DNA from: Clostridium isatidis | GTDB taxonomy: Bacteria; Bacillota; Clostridia; Clostridiales; Clostridiaceae | Reading direction: 5' to 3' | DNA: 64,000 nucleotides | Assembly: GCF_002285495.1 (NCBI RefSeq) | Contig: NZ_CP016786.1 | Location: 2,805,928-2,869,927, forward strand | In this document: positions 61,304 through 64,000 of the stretch, piece after piece | Layout: every line of letters begins with the position of its first letter | How positions within the stretch are numbered: the stretch's first letter is position 1 | Position numbers and translations under genes: made by a program | Notes under the pieces: generated by a model | What the model was told of the DNA's origin: nothing | The model's input: only the letters and a program-made list of their open reading frames with translations | Database searches by the model: none

Positions 61304-61924
61304 TTTTCTAATATCTACAACAACTCTTCTATATGGTTCTTCACCTTCACTGAAGGTATAAACATATTCATTACCTTGTAATGCTGAATGTATAATCCTT
61401 CTTTCATAAGGATTCATAGGCTCAAACTTATAAGATCTTTTACTTCTTCTTACTTTATAGGCAGTTTTTTCAGCAACTCTTATTAGAGTTTCTTCCCTCT
61501 TCTTCCTGTAATTTTCAGTATCTAAGATAACCTTTTTATATGGCTCATCATGATTTTTATTTACTACTAAAGATACTAAATACTGAAGTGCATCTAAGGT
61601 TTCTCCCCTATAACCAATAATTAATCCCATTTTAGGACCACTTAAATTTATATAAAGAGAATCATCCTCTTCCCTTATTCTAATTTCAGCCTTTATTCCC
61701 ATGTTATCACAAATACTTCTTAAGAATGTCCTAGCCTCTTCTTTATAATCTCTTTTTACTTTTACAATTATTCTTGCAGGCTTACTTCCTATAAGATTAA
61801 GAAAACCCTTGCTTCCCTCATCTAAAACTTCGTAATCTACCCTGTCTTCAGTTAAATTCAGCTCTTTTAAAGCATTTTGTAAAGCTTCGCTTACAGTTTT
61901 ACCTGTCATTTCTAATATTTTCAT
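61301..61924 (-). CDS. jag: RNA-binding protein Jag/KhpB
   Basis: 207 aa. A Jag-N domain (1-50), a KH domain with IIGYRGETLDALQYL and an R3H domain ending VVVDIRK. KhpB works in RNA binding and cell elongation. It follows yidC as in most Firmicutes. Confidence 0.95.
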   Translation of the reverse strand: MKILEMTGKTVSEALQNALKELNLTEDRVDYEVLDEGSKGFLNLIGSKPARIIVKVKRDYKEEARTFLRSICDNMGIKAEIRIREEDDSLYINLSGPKMGLIIGYRGETLDALQYLVSLVVNKNHDEPYKKVILDTENYRKKREETLIRVAEKTAYKVRRSKRSYKFEPMNPYERRIIHSALQGNEYVYTFSEGEEPYRRVVVDIRK

Positions 61925-61960
61925 ACCCTATTCACCACCTAGTAAAATCCTATCTCTTTA

Positions 61961-62707
61961 TTATCTTTTTCTAGTCTTTGGTGTTGCTTTTTTTGCATTT
62001 TCCATAACTTTGTATTTTTCAAGTTCTTCTTTTTCTTTTTGCTTCTTCTTAGCAGGTAAATAATTTACAAAGTAAGTTTGTATTAATTGAATTACTCCGC
62101 CAATTACCCAATAAATAACTAAAATCGCTTTAAAATTTAAAGCCATAATTCCCATCATACCAGCCATCATTATATTCATGCTTCCCATATTTGGCCCATT
62201 TTCTGTTTTAGGGGTTGCTTTACTTAATAGCATTGTTGGTAAATAAGTACTTAAGAATGCTAAAACTGGTAATATAAATATTGGATCTTTTTCAAATACG
62301 TTTGGTATCCATAAGAAAGATGCACTTTTCATTGCATCTGGACTTATACTATTAAATACAGCATACAATGCAAATAAGATTGGTAATGGTAACAAGGATG
62401 GTAAACATCCACCAAACATACTAGCATTATTTTCTTTTAAGCACTTATTATATTCTTCTTGCATTTTTTTAGGATCATTTGCATATTTCTTTTGTATCGC
62501 ATTTAATTGTGGTTGAATTTCTTGCATTCTTGCACTTGACCTACTAGATTTTATGTTTAATGGCAATATTAATAATCTTATTATTAATGTAAATATTGCA
62601 ATTGTTAATACATAGGATACTCCACTTGGTTCCATATTAAATAATGTAATAATCCAGTCATGAAGTCCTTCAAAAGCATTAGTCAAGAATTGCGTTAAAC
62701 CGTTCAT
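61961..62707 (-). CDS. yidC: membrane protein insertase YidC/SpoIIIJ
   Basis: 248-aa membrane insertase with about five transmembrane segments. The family block MQEEYNKCLKENNASMFGGCLPSLL and a Lys-rich C-terminus are present. No lipobox. Inserts proteins and, in Bacillus, SpoIIIJ supports sporulation. Ribosome site AAGGAGG. Confidence 0.95.
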   Translation of the reverse strand: MNGLTQFLTNAFEGLHDWIITLFNMEPSGVSYVLTIAIFTLIIRLLILPLNIKSSRSSARMQEIQPQLNAIQKKYANDPKKMQEEYNKCLKENNASMFGGCLPSLLPLPILFALYAVFNSISPDAMKSASFLWIPNVFEKDPIFILPVLAFLSTYLPTMLLSKATPKTENGPNMGSMNIMMAGMMGIMALNFKAILVIYWVIGGVIQLIQTYFVNYLPAKKKQKEKEELEKYKVMENAKKATPKTRKR

Positions 62708-62717
62708 AGTAACCTCC

Positions 62718-62930
62718 TTATTTTAATGGGTCATACCCGCCCCTGGAACATGGATGACACCTTAATATTCTCTTTATAGCTAAAAATCCACCTTTTAGTG
62801 ATCCATATTTGGTTATTGCTTCAATAGCATACTGAGAGCAACTCGGAACAAATATGCACTTTGGTGGTCTCATAGGTGAAATATATTTCCTATATAAATG
62901 TATAGATTTTAGAAGTATCCTTTTTATCAT
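62718..62930 (-). CDS. yidD: membrane protein insertion efficiency factor YidD
   Basis: 70-aa protein with SPMRPPKCIFVPSCSQYAIEAI and CHPCSRGGYDP. Its ATG overlaps the rnpA stop (ATGA), so coupling with rnpA is expected. Confidence 0.95.
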   Translation of the reverse strand: MIKRILLKSIHLYRKYISPMRPPKCIFVPSCSQYAIEAITKYGSLKGGFLAIKRILRCHPCSRGGYDPLK

Positions 62931-63280
62931 TCCTTATATAATCCTGCCTTTTTAAAAAGTTTCTTCATAGCATTTTCAACTTCAAAATAATCCTTTCCTT
63001 TTATTGCATTTCTTGCAATAAAAACAAAATCATATCCATCTTTTAAATTATCCTTATTCAATCTATAACTTTCAGCTATCAATCGTTTACTTCTACTTCG
63101 AACTACACTATTGCCAACTTTTTTACTAACAGATATCCCTATCCTATTATAGGAAATGTTTTCCTTTGTTTTATTTTTATTGTTTTTATAAATATATAAA
63201 ACTAAAAGATTATTAGCTATTGATTTTCCTCTTCTATACACCAATTTAAATTCATTATTTTTTTTTATTCTGTATACCAT
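62927..63280 (-). CDS. rnpA: ribonuclease P protein component
   Basis: 117 aa, with RIGISVSKKVGNSVVRSRSKRLIAESYR, the RNA-binding RNR helix. It aids the RnpB RNA in 5' tRNA maturation. Ribosome site AAGGAG overlaps the 3' arm of an upstream hairpin. Confidence 0.96.
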   Translation of the reverse strand: MVYRIKKNNEFKLVYRRGKSIANNLLVLYIYKNNKNKTKENISYNRIGISVSKKVGNSVVRSRSKRLIAESYRLNKDNLKDGYDFVFIARNAIKGKDYFEVENAMKKLFKKAGLYKE

Positions 63281-63297
63281 TGGAAATTCAGTCTCCT

Positions 63298-63338
63298 TTT
63301 TTCTGCCTTGCAGAAAAAGGCCACTGTATGCGGCCCTT
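63298..63338 (-). promoter_or_regulatory. possible attenuator between rpmH and rnpA
   Basis: Two competing stems on the minus strand: AAGGGCC/GGCCTTTTT (terminator-like, with a T-run) and TTTTTCTGC/GCAGAAAAA (3-base loop), which uses the same T-run. The second leads into the rnpA AAGGAG. This could set the known excess of rpmH over rnpA expression. Confidence 0.5.
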
Positions 63339-63471
63339 ATGCTGTTAATCTCTTTCTACCTTTTTGTCTTCTTCTCTTAAGAACATTTCTACCTGATTTA
63401 GTTTTCATTCTTTTTCTGAAACCATGTTCTTTTTTTCTTTGTTTCTTTTTTGGTTGGTATGTCATGAACAT
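63337..63471 (-). CDS. rpmH: 50S ribosomal protein L34
   Basis: 44 aa, too short for most gene calls, starting MFMTYQPKKKQRKK with the typical HGFRKRM and GRNVLKRRRQKGRK blocks. The ATG at 63471 has GGGGGTGG upstream. Marks the left side of oriC. Confidence 0.95.
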   Translation of the reverse strand: MFMTYQPKKKQRKKEHGFRKRMKTKSGRNVLKRRRQKGRKRLTA

Positions 63472-63552
63472 ATCATTCCACCCCCTTTAAATAAAAAATT
63501 CTATAGATCTATAGCAAATTACTATAATCCTAATTATTAAATTCACCTTATT

Positions 63553-63581
63553 ATTATATATATATCAAGTTTTGATGTCAA
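63553..63581 (-). promoter_or_regulatory. promoter of the rpmH-rnpA operon
   Basis: Minus-strand TTGACA (63576-63581), 17-base spacer, TATAAT (63553-63558): a perfect consensus. Confidence 0.88.
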
Positions 63582-63635
63582 TACAATATAATTTTCTAAT
63601 TTCTGTTGATAAAATATATAATATTGTCCACTTTT

Positions 63636-63644
63636 TGTGGATAA
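63636..63644 (-). promoter_or_regulatory. DnaA box
   Basis: TGTGGATAA, the reverse complement of TTATCCACA. Confidence 0.9.
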
Positions 63645-63715
63645 CTTATTGAATACACCATTTAACTTATGTTATTATTAATATTGACTGTGAATAATTT
63701 TATTTACTTCAAAGG

Positions 63716-63724
63716 TTATCCACA
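63716..63724 (+). promoter_or_regulatory. DnaA box
   Basis: TTATCCACA, perfect. Confidence 0.92.
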
Positions 63725-63738
63725 ATTGTGGATATGTT

Positions 63739-63747
63739 TGTGGATAA
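63739..63747 (-). promoter_or_regulatory. DnaA box
   Basis: TGTGGATAA, perfect in the opposite orientation, with a one-mismatch box between it and the previous one. Confidence 0.92.
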
Positions 63748-64000
63748 TTTGTGTTATTTTTATTAATATTTTACCAAAATTTTAGAACTTTCTCTTAAAT
63801 ACTGGGCTTTTATTGTGTTAACAATGTTAATATTTGTACATAATTATATTGTGAATATTTTTTTGTTTTAATTTTAATAAACATAATTATTAACATGTTC
63901 ATATTATTTTTAAACTTATCAACATTTATTTATGTCTGTTAATAAAATTGTTGAGTAATTGTTATTAATTTTATAAAAAAATTTTTATGGAGGATATGTA

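Larger units (their letters stand above)
63604..64000. other. oriC region upstream of dnaA
   Basis: Between rpmH and the end of the window. It holds three perfect DnaA boxes, several one-mismatch boxes (63604-63612, 63689-63697, 63727-63735, 63916-63924), and a long AT-rich stretch that may be the unwinding element. The last bases (TGGAGGATATGTA) are a ribosome site for a gene just beyond the edge, most likely dnaA. Confidence 0.9.

Overview
The window is low-GC, gene-dense DNA from a strictly anaerobic, spore-forming Firmicute, most likely Clostridium sensu stricto (cluster I). This rests on gene content: a flavodiiron protein and rubredoxin, the spore-associated genes lonC and yyaC, an S-box methionine operon, a HemO-type heme oxygenase, and the order rpmH-rnpA-yidD-yidC-jag-mnmE-mnmG-rsmG-noc-parA-parB running away from oriC. 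The species cannot be fixed from the sequence alone. The right edge (about 63.6-64.0 kb) is the replication origin just upstream of dnaA, so the window is the left flank of oriC.

Layout. 1-4.7 kb: a truncated nanE with a glucose-family PTS EIIBC, then a three-gene ABC importer of unknown substrate. 4.7-8.3 kb: htpG, a DEAD-box helicase and a VOC protein. 8.4-11.6 kb: a plus-strand cassette of a glycosyltransferase-TPR protein and two small beta-rich proteins that share a domain, possibly a glycosylated surface or spore structure. 11.6-15.6 kb: SAM-riboswitch-controlled metNIQ with an M20 amidohydrolase. 15.7-20.8 kb: tRNA-Gln and an atypical tRNA-Arg(UCU), rubredoxin, flavodiiron protein, a GAF/TPP-enzyme pair and a small hypothetical protein. 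20.8-23.5 kb: decaying DNA with an ABC-exporter remnant, a frameshifted PadR regulator and an esterase pseudogene with several stops. 23.5-32.1 kb: rlmH, a tandem GNAT protein, an amino-acid permease, heme oxygenase with a Fur-like operator, Hsp20, a serine hydrolase, a YycJ-like metallo-beta-lactamase protein and murA. 32.4-38.7 kb: degenerate 2H-phosphoesterase and dUTPase relatives, a YdcZ transporter, an intracellular subtilase, a G5/M23 peptidase, and a DnaD-like/DnaI-like pair. 38.8-39.7 kb: an 11-gene tRNA array built by tandem duplication. 39.9-53.6 kb: flavoprotein, thioesterase, DUF1858, an Hsp20-like protein, dnaB, lonC, rplI, gdpP, the rpsF-ssb-rpsR operon, mscS, a DUF3343/cysteine-desulfurase divergon and yyaC. 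53.6-64 kb: segregation genes with two perfect parS sites, tRNA modification genes, membrane insertion and RNase P genes, rpmH and oriC.

How it fits together. The right half is the conserved origin neighbourhood: helicase (DnaB), candidate loaders (DnaD-like and DnaI-like), SSB, ParA/ParB/parS and Noc all act on initiation and segregation near oriC. The left half is more accessory: nutrient uptake (PTS, MetNIQ, ABC, APC), oxygen and heme handling (FprA, rubredoxin, HemO) and a probable surface-glycosylation cassette.

The most unusual signals are regulatory. Terminator-shaped hairpins in front of the subtilase and yyaC have 3' arms that are the Shine-Dalgarno sequences of those genes, with a weaker case before the YdcZ transporter. 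A perfect hairpin lies between the Shine-Dalgarno and the start codon of parA. A Fur-like palindrome sits just downstream of the heme oxygenase promoter. An atypical tRNA is driven by a perfect consensus promoter.
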